Shown in pieces: positions 1 to 5,701 of a DNA stretch of 7,300 nucleotides. How positions within the stretch are numbered: position 1 is the stretch's first letter; each line of letters begins with the position of its first letter. The stretch covers positions 1 to 7,300 of the forward strand of contig JAPKYG010000130.1 of NCBI GenBank assembly GCA_026394435.1, given 5' to 3'. Made by a program: the position numbers and the translations under genes. The notes under the pieces were generated by a model. That model was not told the DNA's origin, searched no databases, and saw only the letters and a list, made by a program, of their open reading frames with translations. This DNA is from Methanobacteriota archaeon. GTDB taxonomy: Archaea > Thermoplasmatota > E2 > DHVEG-1.

Positions 1-33
1 ACAATAGACAACATAGAAAAAGGTGAAGAGTAA
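1..33 (+). CDS. C-terminal end of an upstream gene (partial)
   Basis: The frame that is open from base 1 reads TIDNIEKGEE and stops at TAA 31-33, one base before the ATG of the membrane protein at 35. The ribosome binding site of that next gene (GGTGA, 22-26) lies inside these last codons, the usual arrangement for two genes in one operon. Ten residues are too few to name a family. In Archaea, membrane proteins of this size with a similar C-terminus are, as I remember, often preceded by a winged-helix regulator, but nothing here proves that. That this short reading frame is a real gene end is inferred from the spacing only. Confidence 0.5.
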   Translation, partial: TIDNIEKGEE

Positions 34-34
34 T

Positions 35-583
35 ATGAATGAAAATCCGATAAAGGAAGAAAAAATTCCAACATACAATAAAAAAGCAATCCCACTCCTG
101 ATAACGTTGGTTATCGGTGGTATTGTTTTAGGATTGATATTTTCAAATATTTTTGTCACTGAAGCAAATGACAGAATACAACATTTTGCTGATGAATTTG
201 GTACTTATGTACCTCCAGATTTTCCCTTTAGGGTTACACCACTTACTGCCTCTGAAATATTCCTGCCGACGCTCGGTGTTATTGTCGTGTGCATCAGTAT
301 GTTCCTCTTAATCGGTCTTATTGCTGTGTATTTCAAGGTCTTTGTGAAAACAAAATCAAAATACATCGCAGGTCTTTTGTTCTTTTTGATACCTTTATTT
401 ATCGAATCAATTTTTTTGGTAAATACCTTACGTTCATTATTTGTTTCTTCAGCAATCCCGTTTGGCCATGGCATCCGTGAAAGTATTGGATTTGAATTGG
501 GAGGCTTAGGTCAGATTCTGGTGATCGTGTCGTTATTTGAAAGCATTGGATTAAGTATATTGTTGTATCTCAGTACCGAATAA
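35..583 (+). CDS. Hypothetical four-helix membrane protein
   Basis: A 182-residue integral membrane protein of unknown function. Four hydrophobic segments are visible at about residues 18-42, 74-104, 110-138 and 156-179. A polar stretch (43-73) between helices 1 and 2 probably forms an extramembrane loop. The N-terminus (MNENPIKEEK) is charged and no cleavable signal is evident. The C-terminus, with an LGGLGQILVIVSLFES stretch followed by GLSILLYLSTE, resembles from memory the conserved end of small archaeal membrane proteins encoded beside winged-helix regulators; this is unverified. I chose ATG at 35 rather than the in-frame GTG at 23 because GGTGA at 22-26 sits 8 nt before the ATG and overlaps the GTG. 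The gene starts 1 nt after the upstream stop, so it is probably co-transcribed and translationally coupled. It could equally be a sensor or transport accessory protein. Confidence 0.8.
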   Translation: MNENPIKEEKIPTYNKKAIPLLITLVIGGIVLGLIFSNIFVTEANDRIQHFADEFGTYVPPDFPFRVTPLTASEIFLPTLGVIVVCISMFLLIGLIAVYFKVFVKTKSKYIAGLLFFLIPLFIESIFLVNTLRSLFVSSAIPFGHGIRESIGFELGGLGQILVIVSLFESIGLSILLYLSTE

Positions 584-706
584 CAAATAGGAATACAATT
601 TTCCGGTAAAGTAGAGTTGCCAGCGTAATTGTTTTGAATTTTTAAAATAACAAAATGGGGGGTGGAAAATATTTGTATTTTTTCCAGTTGTTTCTTTTTT
701 CGATAT
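584..706 (+). other. AT-rich intergenic spacer
   Basis: No gene is supported here. The stretch is AT-rich with a run of six G at about 657-662. A TATA-like TTTTTAAAATAA lies near 639-650, but the only ORF after it is 23 codons long (ATG 655) with no ribosome binding site. The functional promoter of the next gene lies just after this stretch, at 707-715. Confidence 0.5.
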
Positions 707-715
707 CTTTAAAAG
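707..715 (+). promoter_or_regulatory. TATA box of the PGF-CTERM protein gene
   Basis: CTTTAAAAG is a good archaeal TATA-box match. Transcription would start near 735, about 25 nt downstream, giving a leader of roughly 15 nt. That leader holds a strong ribosome binding site, AGAGGA at 738-743, 8 nt before the ATG at 752. The transcription start is inferred from spacing. Confidence 0.6.
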
Positions 716-751
716 AGTTAGTCTAATTCGCTGTATCAGAGGACATGTATT

Positions 752-1438
752 ATGAAAATTAGGAACAGTAGTATAATAATCATAGGCCTGTGTGTAATCT
801 TGTGTTCGTGTTACATCGCATCAGCAGAAAGTATTAACGATGGAACCGGAGACGTATGGCATTGGTCACAAACGGGGACAGCATGGTCATGGTCCGGAAA
901 TGTTGGAAACAAACCAAACATCGATATTGCACAGCTCACTGACACTATTGTCGAAAACAAGTTAATTCTTACTATGACCGTTGCAGGGTCAATAGAAAAT
1001 TCTGAGAAAATCGTCTATTGGATGTATTATAATAGCACTGATACTACTTATTTGGTTTCATGGACGAATGGTAATGGCGTTGGATACGCATCAAAACTCA
1101 ATCAAAGCAATCCTGGTGAGGGTTTTGAATTAGCTGAGAATGTCACCGCTTCTGGAAATATGATTTCCGCGACATTCACGGTTATTGGTGAGACAACAAA
1201 TCAACAATTTTGGGCGTGGGCAGGTGAATATACGAATGTTGGTGATCAAACGGGCGAATGGTGGGGAGATTGGGCTCCAAATGATAAATTCACGGGTGGG
1301 GCTATCAATGATGGTGGTAACGATGGTATTAATGTGAATGACGGAAACACAACAAAACCAAGCACGCCTGGTTTTGAAACCTTAGCAGTTATTGCAGCTA
1401 TTGGTCTTGCTTTGGTTCTGCTGAGAAAACGCCGATAA
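752..1438 (+). CDS. Exported Trp-rich surface protein, PGF-CTERM anchor
   Basis: A 228-residue secreted protein. Residues 1-25 form a signal peptide: basic MKIR, a hydrophobic core, and a likely cut after ASA (residue 25). The ectodomain (about 26-181) has 11 tryptophans, including WHW at 36-38, WSW at 45-47, WAW at 154-156 and a WWGDW cluster at 170-174. Four N-glycosylation sequons lie at N94, N117, N130 and N199. A flexible Gly/Asn/Asp/Thr linker (about 182-205) leads to the tripartite C-terminus: TPGFE (205-209), a transmembrane segment (210-224) and RKRR (225-228). This is the PGF-CTERM sorting signal, processed in Archaea by archaeosortase A with lipid attachment. The early pattern NDGTGDVWHW then PNIDIAQL recalls beta-sandwich domains of the DOMON/glucodextranase C-terminal type, a weak guess. 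The gene has its own promoter and terminator, so it is monocistronic. Its ligand is unknown. Confidence 0.85.
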   Translation: MKIRNSSIIIIGLCVILCSCYIASAESINDGTGDVWHWSQTGTAWSWSGNVGNKPNIDIAQLTDTIVENKLILTMTVAGSIENSEKIVYWMYYNSTDTTYLVSWTNGNGVGYASKLNQSNPGEGFELAENVTASGNMISATFTVIGETTNQQFWAWAGEYTNVGDQTGEWWGDWAPNDKFTGGAINDGGNDGINVNDGNTTKPSTPGFETLAVIAAIGLALVLLRKRR

Positions 1439-1446
1439 ACATCCCC

Positions 1447-1469
1447 TTTTTTTCTCTTTTTTTTCTTTT
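1447..1469 (+). terminator. T-rich archaeal terminator
   Basis: Nine bases after the stop of the surface protein gene, runs of 7, 8 and 4 T separated by single C or short breaks make up almost the whole of this stretch. Archaeal RNA polymerase terminates at such T tracts without needing a hairpin. The tract separates this gene from nth. Confidence 0.7.
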
Positions 1470-1484
1470 ATACTCAAAAGAATG

Positions 1485-1494
1485 TTTTTTTAAA
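1485..1494 (+). promoter_or_regulatory. TATA box of nth
   Basis: TTTTTTTAAA is centred about 27 nt ahead of the nth ATG at 1517, so transcription should begin at or within a few bases of the start codon. The AGGGA at 1508-1512 is only 4 nt from the ATG and would mostly lie upstream of the transcript start. A leaderless mRNA is therefore likely. Confidence 0.5.
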
Positions 1495-1516
1495 CACAGA
1501 TCATTTTAGGGATTCT

Positions 1517-2185
1517 ATGGTTAGAACCATTCGCCGTATCGATGAAATCTTCACATTATTAAAACAACAGTTACATACGTATGGAAAATCAGTCGTTTCA
1601 AGAAAAAAACAAAAAATCCTCGATACCCCATTTATTACGCTCATCTCCTGTCTTTTAAGTCTGCGAACCAAAGATGAGGTCACGGAACAAGCATCACGAC
1701 ATCTTCTTATAAAATACAACACACCAGAGGAACTGGTACAACTATCAGAACAACAAATAGCATCACTCATCTATCCTGTTGGGTTCTATAAAACCAAAGC
1801 AAAAAGAATCAAAGAAATCTCACAAACACTCCTTGATAAATACCAGGGGAAAGTACCAGACCAGTTTGAGGAATTACTCACTCTTAAAGGAGTTGGTAGA
1901 AAAACCGCAAACATCGTCATGGTCTATGGTCATAAAAAACATGGTTATCTCCCGATTGACACCCACTGTCATCGGATTCCAAACAGGCTTGGCTGGATTA
2001 AAACCAAAACACCAGAAGATACAGAGCACGCCTTGAAAAAAATTCTCCCAACAGGGTATTGGGATGATTTCAATGATTTATTTGTCACGTTCGGACAAAC
2101 AATTTGTGTTCCTATCTCACCATTCTGCAGCCGCTGTCCAATTCACCAATATTGTAAGAAAGTTAATGTGAAAAGCAGTAGATGA
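1517..2185 (+). CDS. nth: Endonuclease III (DNA glycosylase/AP lyase)
   Basis: Bifunctional base excision repair enzyme that removes oxidised pyrimidines such as thymine glycol and cleaves the abasic site by beta-elimination. The 222 residues fit the family length. The helix-hairpin-helix LKGVGRKTAN (123-132) carries the catalytic lysine K129, equivalent to E. coli K120. The catalytic aspartate is D148 in PIDTHCHR, equivalent to E. coli D138. The C-terminus holds a complete [4Fe-4S] loop, C197-x6-C204-x2-C207-x5-C213. The segment LLSLRTKDEVT (46-56) is the DNA-binding helix region that reads LLSAQATD in E. coli. All key residues are intact. The gene has its own promoter and ends 4 bp before the stop of the convergent SAP-like gene. 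MutY-type specificity is unlikely at this length with no C-terminal NUDIX-like domain. Confidence 0.96.
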   Translation: MVRTIRRIDEIFTLLKQQLHTYGKSVVSRKKQKILDTPFITLISCLLSLRTKDEVTEQASRHLLIKYNTPEELVQLSEQQIASLIYPVGFYKTKAKRIKEISQTLLDKYQGKVPDQFEELLTLKGVGRKTANIVMVYGHKKHGYLPIDTHCHRIPNRLGWIKTKTPEDTEHALKKILPTGYWDDFNDLFVTFGQTICVPISPFCSRCPIHQYCKKVNVKSSR

Positions 2186-2189
2186 TTGT

Positions 2190-2402
2190 TTAGAATTTCT
2201 TTGTTTGAATAAATTTTTCTATTTCAGAGACCGTGATATGTGTGTTCGTTGTCATCATGTCCACGAGTTTATCTTTCTCAGCCCAATTCTCGTAATATTT
2301 CTTTTGTACTTTGTTAAGATTAAAAGCGATGCCTTTGCTTTCCGCAAGTTTCTTCAACTGGTTTTCTGTTAATTCATTTAAGAGTTCTTTTTTGATCGAC
2401 AT
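2190..2402 (-). CDS. Small SAP/HeH-like helical protein
   Basis: A 70-residue, lysine-rich, predominantly helical protein. Predicted helices are about 3-9, 12-23 (TENQLKKLAESK), 41-51 (AEKDKLVDMM) and 57-67 (TVSEIEKFIQ). The pattern LTENQLKKLAESKGI followed later by KDKLVDMM resembles SAP/HeH-type helix-extended-loop-helix modules, which bind nucleic acid. From memory, similar segments with a YYENWAEKDKLVDMM-like core occur at the ends of larger archaeal DNA-associated proteins. Function is unknown and DNA or RNA binding is inference. I chose ATG 2402 over the in-frame TTG at 2438 because GAAGGA (2418-2413) lies 10 nt before the ATG and the TTG falls inside the TATA region. The gene converges on nth with 4 bp between stops and diverges from the winged-helix regulator. 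Confidence 0.75.
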   Translation of the reverse strand: MSIKKELLNELTENQLKKLAESKGIAFNLNKVQKKYYENWAEKDKLVDMMTTNTHITVSEIEKFIQTKKF

Positions 2403-2425
2403 TAGTATCCCATCCTTCTCACCGA

Positions 2426-2435
2426 TATTAAAAAA
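2426..2435 (-). promoter_or_regulatory. TATA box of the SAP-like gene
   Basis: Read on the minus strand, TTTTTTAATA is centred about 29 nt ahead of the ATG at 2402. Transcription is expected to start close to the ATG, leaving little or no leader. GGTGAG (2423-2418) between box and ATG matches a ribosome binding site but is rather far (15 nt) from the start and may not be transcribed. Confidence 0.5.
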
Positions 2436-2501
2436 CAAGCATTTATCTGTTTCGTTTCAGTCAACACACAATCACCCATACAATGAAATCGAACCGATTA
2501 G

Positions 2502-2511
2502 TTTATTAATA
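2502..2511 (+). promoter_or_regulatory. TATA box of the winged-helix regulator gene
   Basis: TTTATTAATA is a good TATA-like element. Transcription should begin near 2530, giving a leader of about 15 nt that would include AAGTGG (2535-2540), 6 nt before the ATG at 2547. It lies in the 144-bp region between two divergent start codons. Confidence 0.5.
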
Positions 2512-2512
2512 G

Positions 2513-2530
2513 GAAATGCAATTCCATTTC
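2513..2530. repeat. Inverted repeat GAAATG/CATTTC
   Basis: The arms GAAATG (2513-2518) and CATTTC (2525-2530) are perfect 6-bp inverted repeats around a 6-bp spacer. They lie between the TATA box and the expected transcription start of the winged-helix gene, where a repressor would block the promoter. It shares bases with the next inverted repeat (2521-2543). Operator function is inferred from position. Confidence 0.4.
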
Positions 2531-2543
2531 AACTAAGTGGAAT
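2521..2543 (+). repeat. Inverted repeat over the regulator ribosome binding site
   Basis: ATTCCATTT (2521-2529) and AAGTGGAAT (2535-2543) pair along 9 positions with one G-U wobble around a 5-nt loop. The right arm contains the putative ribosome binding site AAGTGG and ends 3 nt before the ATG at 2547. It could act as a DNA operator for autoregulation by the encoded winged-helix protein or, if fully transcribed, as an RNA hairpin hiding the ribosome binding site. The first is likelier because the left arm lies at or before the expected transcription start. Confidence 0.45.
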
Positions 2544-2546
2544 GGG

Positions 2547-2897
2547 ATGCTGGATGGAGAGAAAGCAGTTATTTCTCCAGAGATGTTAAAACCTCTTATT
2601 ATCAGGTCGCTTCGGAGAAGTAACGTGCGAAAGAAAATCGCAGATTACCTGTTTGAGATTAGCCCAAGTGGCAGTTACACCTCTGAGATCGCGTACAATG
2701 TCAAGACCACACCGACGAAATTGATAGGGGCTATTCGTGGGATGAATTCTAGGTATAGTGATTATGATTCGCTGATGAGTTTGAATCTTGTGGAGCAGAT
2801 TGAGGGCGGAAAACATAGGGATATCAAGTTGTATCGGCTCACTGATTTTGGCAAGGAAATTGTTGAAGGCCTCAGGGATAATAGAAAACGATTCTAA
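2547..2897 (+). CDS. Archaeal winged-helix transcriptional regulator
   Basis: A 116-residue DNA-binding protein of the archaeal ArsR-like winged-helix type. An N-terminal basic helix (KPLIIRSLRRSNVRKKIADYL, starting near residue 15) precedes ISPSGSYTSEIAYN (38-51) and the recognition-helix region TTPTKLIGAIRGM (54-66). A beta-wing, LVEQIEGG then DIKLYRLTDFG (81-102), and a charged C-terminal helix follow. No metal-binding cysteines or ligand domain are present, so the signal is unknown. I kept ATG 2547 because it fits the promoter and AAGTGG spacing. ATG 2583 (giving MLKPLII) is a plausible alternative, since remembered relatives begin close to that point. It has its own divergent promoter and two inverted repeats at its start, suggesting autoregulation. 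It could control the SAP-like gene or the downstream purP; neither is shown. Confidence 0.88.
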   Translation: MLDGEKAVISPEMLKPLIIRSLRRSNVRKKIADYLFEISPSGSYTSEIAYNVKTTPTKLIGAIRGMNSRYSDYDSLMSLNLVEQIEGGKHRDIKLYRLTDFGKEIVEGLRDNRKRF

Positions 2898-2914
2898 CCG
2901 TATTCCTGCTTTTC

Positions 2915-2927
2915 AATATATTTTTTT
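2915..2927 (+). promoter_or_regulatory. TATA/T-rich element between the regulator and purP
   Basis: AATATA followed by seven T reads as a TATA box for purP and, through its T run, as a terminator for the winged-helix gene. As a promoter it predicts a transcription start near 2945 and a leader of about 40 nt. That is longer than the leaders predicted for the other genes here. Confidence 0.45.
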
Positions 2928-2960
2928 ACAGCGAAACTGATAAGAAAAGGCGCTGCGTTA

Positions 2961-2974
2961 TCCCAACATTGGGA
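2961..2974 (+). repeat. Inverted repeat in the purP leader
   Basis: TCCCAA (2961-2966) and TTGGGA (2969-2974) form a perfect 6-bp inverted repeat around CA. In RNA, TCCCA would pair with TGGGA over a 4-nt loop. The right arm overlaps GGGAG (2971-2975), the best ribosome binding site for purP, 11 nt before the ATG. It could be an operator or an RNA hairpin hiding the ribosome binding site. Regulation is inferred. Confidence 0.4.
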
Positions 2975-2986
2975 GTCAGATAAGTT

Positions 2987-4054
2987 ATGACTGAAGTAAA
3001 CATTAAAGAACTACTCTCCACGTATGATACAGAAAACCTGACGATCGCAACAGTTTGCTCACATTCCAGTCTTCAGATTTTTAACGGCGCAAAAAAAGAA
3101 GGATTTAAAACCCTGGGGATCTCCGTTGGCGAAGTAAAGAAATTCTACGACGCCTTTCCACTGGGAAAACCAGATGAATTCTTCGCCGTTGACAACTACA
3201 GAGATATCGCGAAATACGCTGATGAACTACGGCAAAAAAACGTAATTGTGATCCCTCATGGTTCGTTTGTCGAATATCTTGGTCCGAAGAATTTTCTTAA
3301 CCTTCAGGTACCCACGTTTGGAAACCGGCATGTGTTGATGTGGGAGTCAGACCGTGAGAAAGAACGGGTCTGGCTTGAGGGTGCTGGAATTACGATGCCA
3401 AAGGAGATTAAAGATCCGCGGAACATCGAGAAACCAGTGATAGTAAAATATCATGGTGCGAAAGGCGGGAAAGGGTTCTTTATCGCAAAAACATTCGCAG
3501 AGTTCTCCAAACGAGTGAAGCACGATAAACCGTATACGATCCAGGAGTTTGTGATGGGGACAAGGTACTATCTTCACTATTTCTATTCCCCGATTCAGGA
3601 CAACGCGTACAAGCTGACGAAAGGAAGTCTGCAGTTGCTTTCCATGGATCGCCGTGATGAGACCACTATTGATGAGGTGCAACGTCTTGGTTCTATCGCC
3701 GAGCTTGAGGAGCTGGGGATTCACCCGACGTTCGTCGTCACGGGCAACATCCCAATTGTGATGCGGGAATCACTCTTGCCACAAGTCTTCAGAATGGGGG
3801 AAGCAGTCGTAGAAAAATCACTTGAGCTCTTCGGTGGCATCATCGGCCCGTTCTGTCTGGAGACGGTGGTGACGGAGGACTTAGAGTTTAAGGTCTTTGA
3901 GATATCTGCCCGTATTGTTGCTGGAACCAACCCGTATGTCGCAGGCTCACCGTATTCTGAGCTGATTCAAACTGATCTTTCCACGGGCCGCAGGATCGCA
4001 CAAGAGATACGGTATGGTATAAAACAGAACCAGCTTGAAGAAATCCTCAGCTGA
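2987..4054 (+). CDS. purP: FAICAR synthetase, ATP-grasp (formate-dependent)
   Basis: Catalyses the ATP- and formate-dependent formylation of AICAR to FAICAR, the penultimate step of IMP synthesis, replacing the folate-dependent PurH transformylase in many Archaea. The 355 residues match the family length (the Methanocaldococcus enzyme is about 360). The N-terminal substrate domain shows IATVCSHSSLQIFNGAKKEG (20-39) and VIPHGSFVEYLG (88-99). The ATP-grasp core has VKYHGAKGGKGFF (153-165) with its Gly-rich nucleotide loop, the hinge IQEFVMGTRYYLHYFYSP (185-202), and the metal-binding acidic segments FCLET (289-293, E292) and FEISARI (304-310, E305). RESLLPQVFRMGE (260-272) is also characteristic. 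The sequence is intact and closest, from memory, to methanogen-type PurP rather than the non-catalytic paralogues. It is the first gene of an operon with nep1. A short inverted repeat lies over its ribosome binding site. Confidence 0.96.
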   Translation: MTEVNIKELLSTYDTENLTIATVCSHSSLQIFNGAKKEGFKTLGISVGEVKKFYDAFPLGKPDEFFAVDNYRDIAKYADELRQKNVIVIPHGSFVEYLGPKNFLNLQVPTFGNRHVLMWESDREKERVWLEGAGITMPKEIKDPRNIEKPVIVKYHGAKGGKGFFIAKTFAEFSKRVKHDKPYTIQEFVMGTRYYLHYFYSPIQDNAYKLTKGSLQLLSMDRRDETTIDEVQRLGSIAELEELGIHPTFVVTGNIPIVMRESLLPQVFRMGEAVVEKSLELFGGIIGPFCLETVVTEDLEFKVFEISARIVAGTNPYVAGSPYSELIQTDLSTGRRIAQEIRYGIKQNQLEEILS

Positions 4055-4062
4055 GGCCTTAC

Positions 4063-4743
4063 ATGTTGACTTTGGTGTTAGCAGAGGCTGAAGTAGAGCT
4101 CATGCCTGTTGAACTCAGCCGTCATCCTGCCGTGATCGCGCATGCCAGGCAACGGGGGAAACAACCGACACAGATTCTTCTGGATTCGAACTATCATCAT
4201 GCAGCGATGAATAATCTCCCAGAGGGACGACGACGAGGACGACCTGATATCACCCATCTTTTTTTGCTTACCGCTCTGGAGTCAATCGTGAATAAACAAG
4301 GCCAGTTGAACGTCATTGTTCATACGAGAGATGATACGGTTATTACGGTGAATCCAAAGACTCGAATCATGCGCAACTACGAACGATTCCTTGGGCTCAT
4401 GGAAAAACTCTTTGAGAAGCATGTGGTCCCAGATGAGAAACAACCGCTTCTTTCTTTACGGCAAAACATCCCTCTTAAGCAAGTAATTGAACAAGTACAA
4501 GCAGATGTGGTCATCACGTTTTCAAAGGATGGGGCATCGGTTGTTCTCCCGGATTATTTCAAGGAGTTAAAAATACAGAAGAAACACCATGTTCTGTGTA
4601 TCATCGGTGGATTTCCCTCAGGCATGTTTCATACTGATCTTAAAACAATCCCAACCGACGTCTTCTCTCTCTATCCAGATATGCTTCCCGCCTGGACCGT
4701 GGCAAGTGAAATACTGGTCAATTATGGGAACATGTCCCGGTAG
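4063..4743 (+). CDS. nep1: rRNA pseudouridine N1-methyltransferase Nep1
   Basis: SPOUT-class, SAM-dependent methyltransferase (Nep1/Emg1) that N1-methylates a pseudouridine in helix 35 of small-subunit rRNA and assists 30S assembly in Archaea and 40S assembly in eukaryotes. The 226 residues fit the family. Motifs: LLDSNYHHAAM (39-49); RRRGRPDITHLFLL (56-69) with the RNA-binding RRGRPD and key D62; VHTRDDTV (86-93); NPKTRIMRNYERFLGLMEKL (97-116), the pseudouridine-site loop; and the SAM-binding knot elements IIGGFPSG (180-187) and LPAWTVASEIL (208-218). It starts 8 nt after the purP stop. The ribosome binding site GAGG (4053-4056) overlaps the purP TGA and sits 6 nt before the ATG, so translation is probably coupled. 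Its 3' end runs 22 bp into the convergent argF. Confidence 0.96.
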   Translation: MLTLVLAEAEVELMPVELSRHPAVIAHARQRGKQPTQILLDSNYHHAAMNNLPEGRRRGRPDITHLFLLTALESIVNKQGQLNVIVHTRDDTVITVNPKTRIMRNYERFLGLMEKLFEKHVVPDEKQPLLSLRQNIPLKQVIEQVQADVVITFSKDGASVVLPDYFKELKIQKKHHVLCIIGGFPSGMFHTDLKTIPTDVFSLYPDMLPAWTVASEILVNYGNMSR

Positions 4744-5642
4744 AATTTAACCATGATTCCAATCTGCGCCCACATCCTGTTTTCCGCTTCATCAAAGATC
4801 ACTGACTGTGGTCCATGCGCGACATCCTTGGTGACCTCATACCCGTAGTACGCGGGGAGACAGTGGAGGAAGATCGCATCTGGTTTTGCTGCACCCATGA
4901 GAGTTCTATCAACGGTGTATCCTTTGAACTGTTTGATGCGTTTTTCTTTTTCTACCTCGTCACCCATGGACACCCAAGTGTCGGTTGCAATGACATCGGC
5001 ACCTGTCGTTGAATTCTGTAGTGAATCAGTGACTTCTACATTCACTCCAAATTTTTTTGCTTCTTCCAAGTAATATTTCTCTGGCCAGTATTGTTTTGGT
5101 GCAACGATCCGTATATTCATCCCCGCTATCCCGCAGCCGAGCAAATATGAATGCGCCATGTTGTTGTTTCCATCGCCAAGATACACGAACTGCAATCCTT
5201 TGAGTCTTTCTTTGTGTTCTTGAATGGTCATGAGGTCGGTAATCACCTGACATGGGTGTTCTTTATTGTCTAACCCGTTGATGACTGGTACGGTCGCATG
5301 TTTTGCCAGCTCTTTCATCGCGTCGTTGCTCTTCGCGCGATACATGATCATGTCAACATAACGGGAGAGCACTAGCGCGGTATCCTCGATGCTTTCTCCT
5401 CTCCCCAGTTGGATATCATTAGTGGAAAGAAAGATCGCATGACCACCAAGCAAAGTCATTCCCGTCTCAAAAGAAACCCGTGTCCTCGTACTTGATTTCT
5501 CAAACATCATCCCGAGTGTTTTTCCTTTCAAATGCTCGATGCGTTTTCCTTTCTTTGATTGTCGTTTGAGTTTTATGCTGAGCTTGATGATGTCGTGTAG
5601 GTCATCCTTCACATCTAGCATGGAGATAAGGTCTCGTTTCAT
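4722..5642 (-). CDS. argF: Ornithine carbamoyltransferase
   Basis: Anabolic enzyme joining carbamoyl phosphate and ornithine to give citrulline in arginine synthesis; cytosolic, usually a trimer or multiple of trimers. The 306 residues are the normal length. The carbamoyl phosphate site is SSTRTR (50-55), then the HPCQ motif (129-132), a GDGNNNMAHS stretch (156-165), and the ornithine-specific DTWVSMGDE (221-229, SMG loop 225-227) and HCLP (260-263) loops. The SMG and HCLP loops separate it from aspartate carbamoyltransferase and from acetylornithine-type paralogues. All catalytic residues are present. It is transcribed away from fen. A TTTAAA box 28 nt before the ATG with no ribosome binding site suggests a leaderless mRNA. 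No other arginine gene is adjacent. Its last codons overlap the end of nep1 on the other strand. Confidence 0.97.
   Translation of the reverse strand: MKRDLISMLDVKDDLHDIIKLSIKLKRQSKKGKRIEHLKGKTLGMMFEKSSTRTRVSFETGMTLLGGHAIFLSTNDIQLGRGESIEDTALVLSRYVDMIMYRAKSNDAMKELAKHATVPVINGLDNKEHPCQVITDLMTIQEHKERLKGLQFVYLGDGNNNMAHSYLLGCGIAGMNIRIVAPKQYWPEKYYLEEAKKFGVNVEVTDSLQNSTTGADVIATDTWVSMGDEVEKEKRIKQFKGYTVDRTLMGAAKPDAIFLHCLPAYYGYEVTKDVAHGPQSVIFDEAENRMWAQIGIMVKFYRDMFP
4941..4951 (+). terminator. Possible nep1 terminator inside argF antisense
   Basis: On the plus strand TTTTTCTTTTT is the first clear T tract after the nep1 stop, about 200 nt downstream and inside argF in antisense. If it serves as the terminator, the purP-nep1 transcript would carry a long tail complementary to argF mRNA. 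The call rests on base composition only. Confidence 0.25.
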
Positions 5643-5666
5643 CGAACAAGGGAATAGATATTCTTT

Positions 5667-5673
5667 CTTTAAA
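5667..5673 (-). promoter_or_regulatory. TATA box of argF, leaderless start
   Basis: TTTAAAG on the minus strand is centred 28 nt ahead of the argF ATG (5642). The bases between hold no purine-rich ribosome binding site (the last are CCCTTGTTCG). Transcription should start at or within a few nt of the ATG. Confidence 0.55.
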
Positions 5674-5687
5674 CGTATCGGATACCT

Positions 5688-5701
5688 CGAAAGGCATTTA
5701 T
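5688..5701 (+). promoter_or_regulatory. BRE plus TATA box of fen, leaderless start
   Basis: CGAAAGGC (5688-5695) resembles the purine-rich TFB recognition element, followed by ATTTAT (5696-5701). The TATA centre is 27 nt ahead of ATG 5726 and no good ribosome binding site precedes that codon. The predicted mRNA is leaderless, which argues against the upstream TTG at 5705 as the start. Confidence 0.5.

Noticed and set aside
23..34. GTG start at 23 for the membrane protein
   Set aside because: It overlaps the ribosome binding site GGTGA that is correctly spaced for the ATG at 35, and it lies inside the last codons of the upstream frame.
655..726. 23-codon ORF starting ATG 655 after a TATA-like run
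   Set aside because: No ribosome binding site, hydrophobic low-complexity composition, and it overlaps the real promoter at 707-715.
1501..1770. 89-codon minus-strand ORF opposite nth
   Set aside because: It lies wholly antisense to a confident nth gene and has no recognisable motif of its own.
2311..2589. 92-codon plus-strand ORF across the SAP-like gene and divergent promoters
   Set aside because: It is antisense to the SAP-like gene, crosses two promoters and overlaps the regulator start; composition is not convincing.
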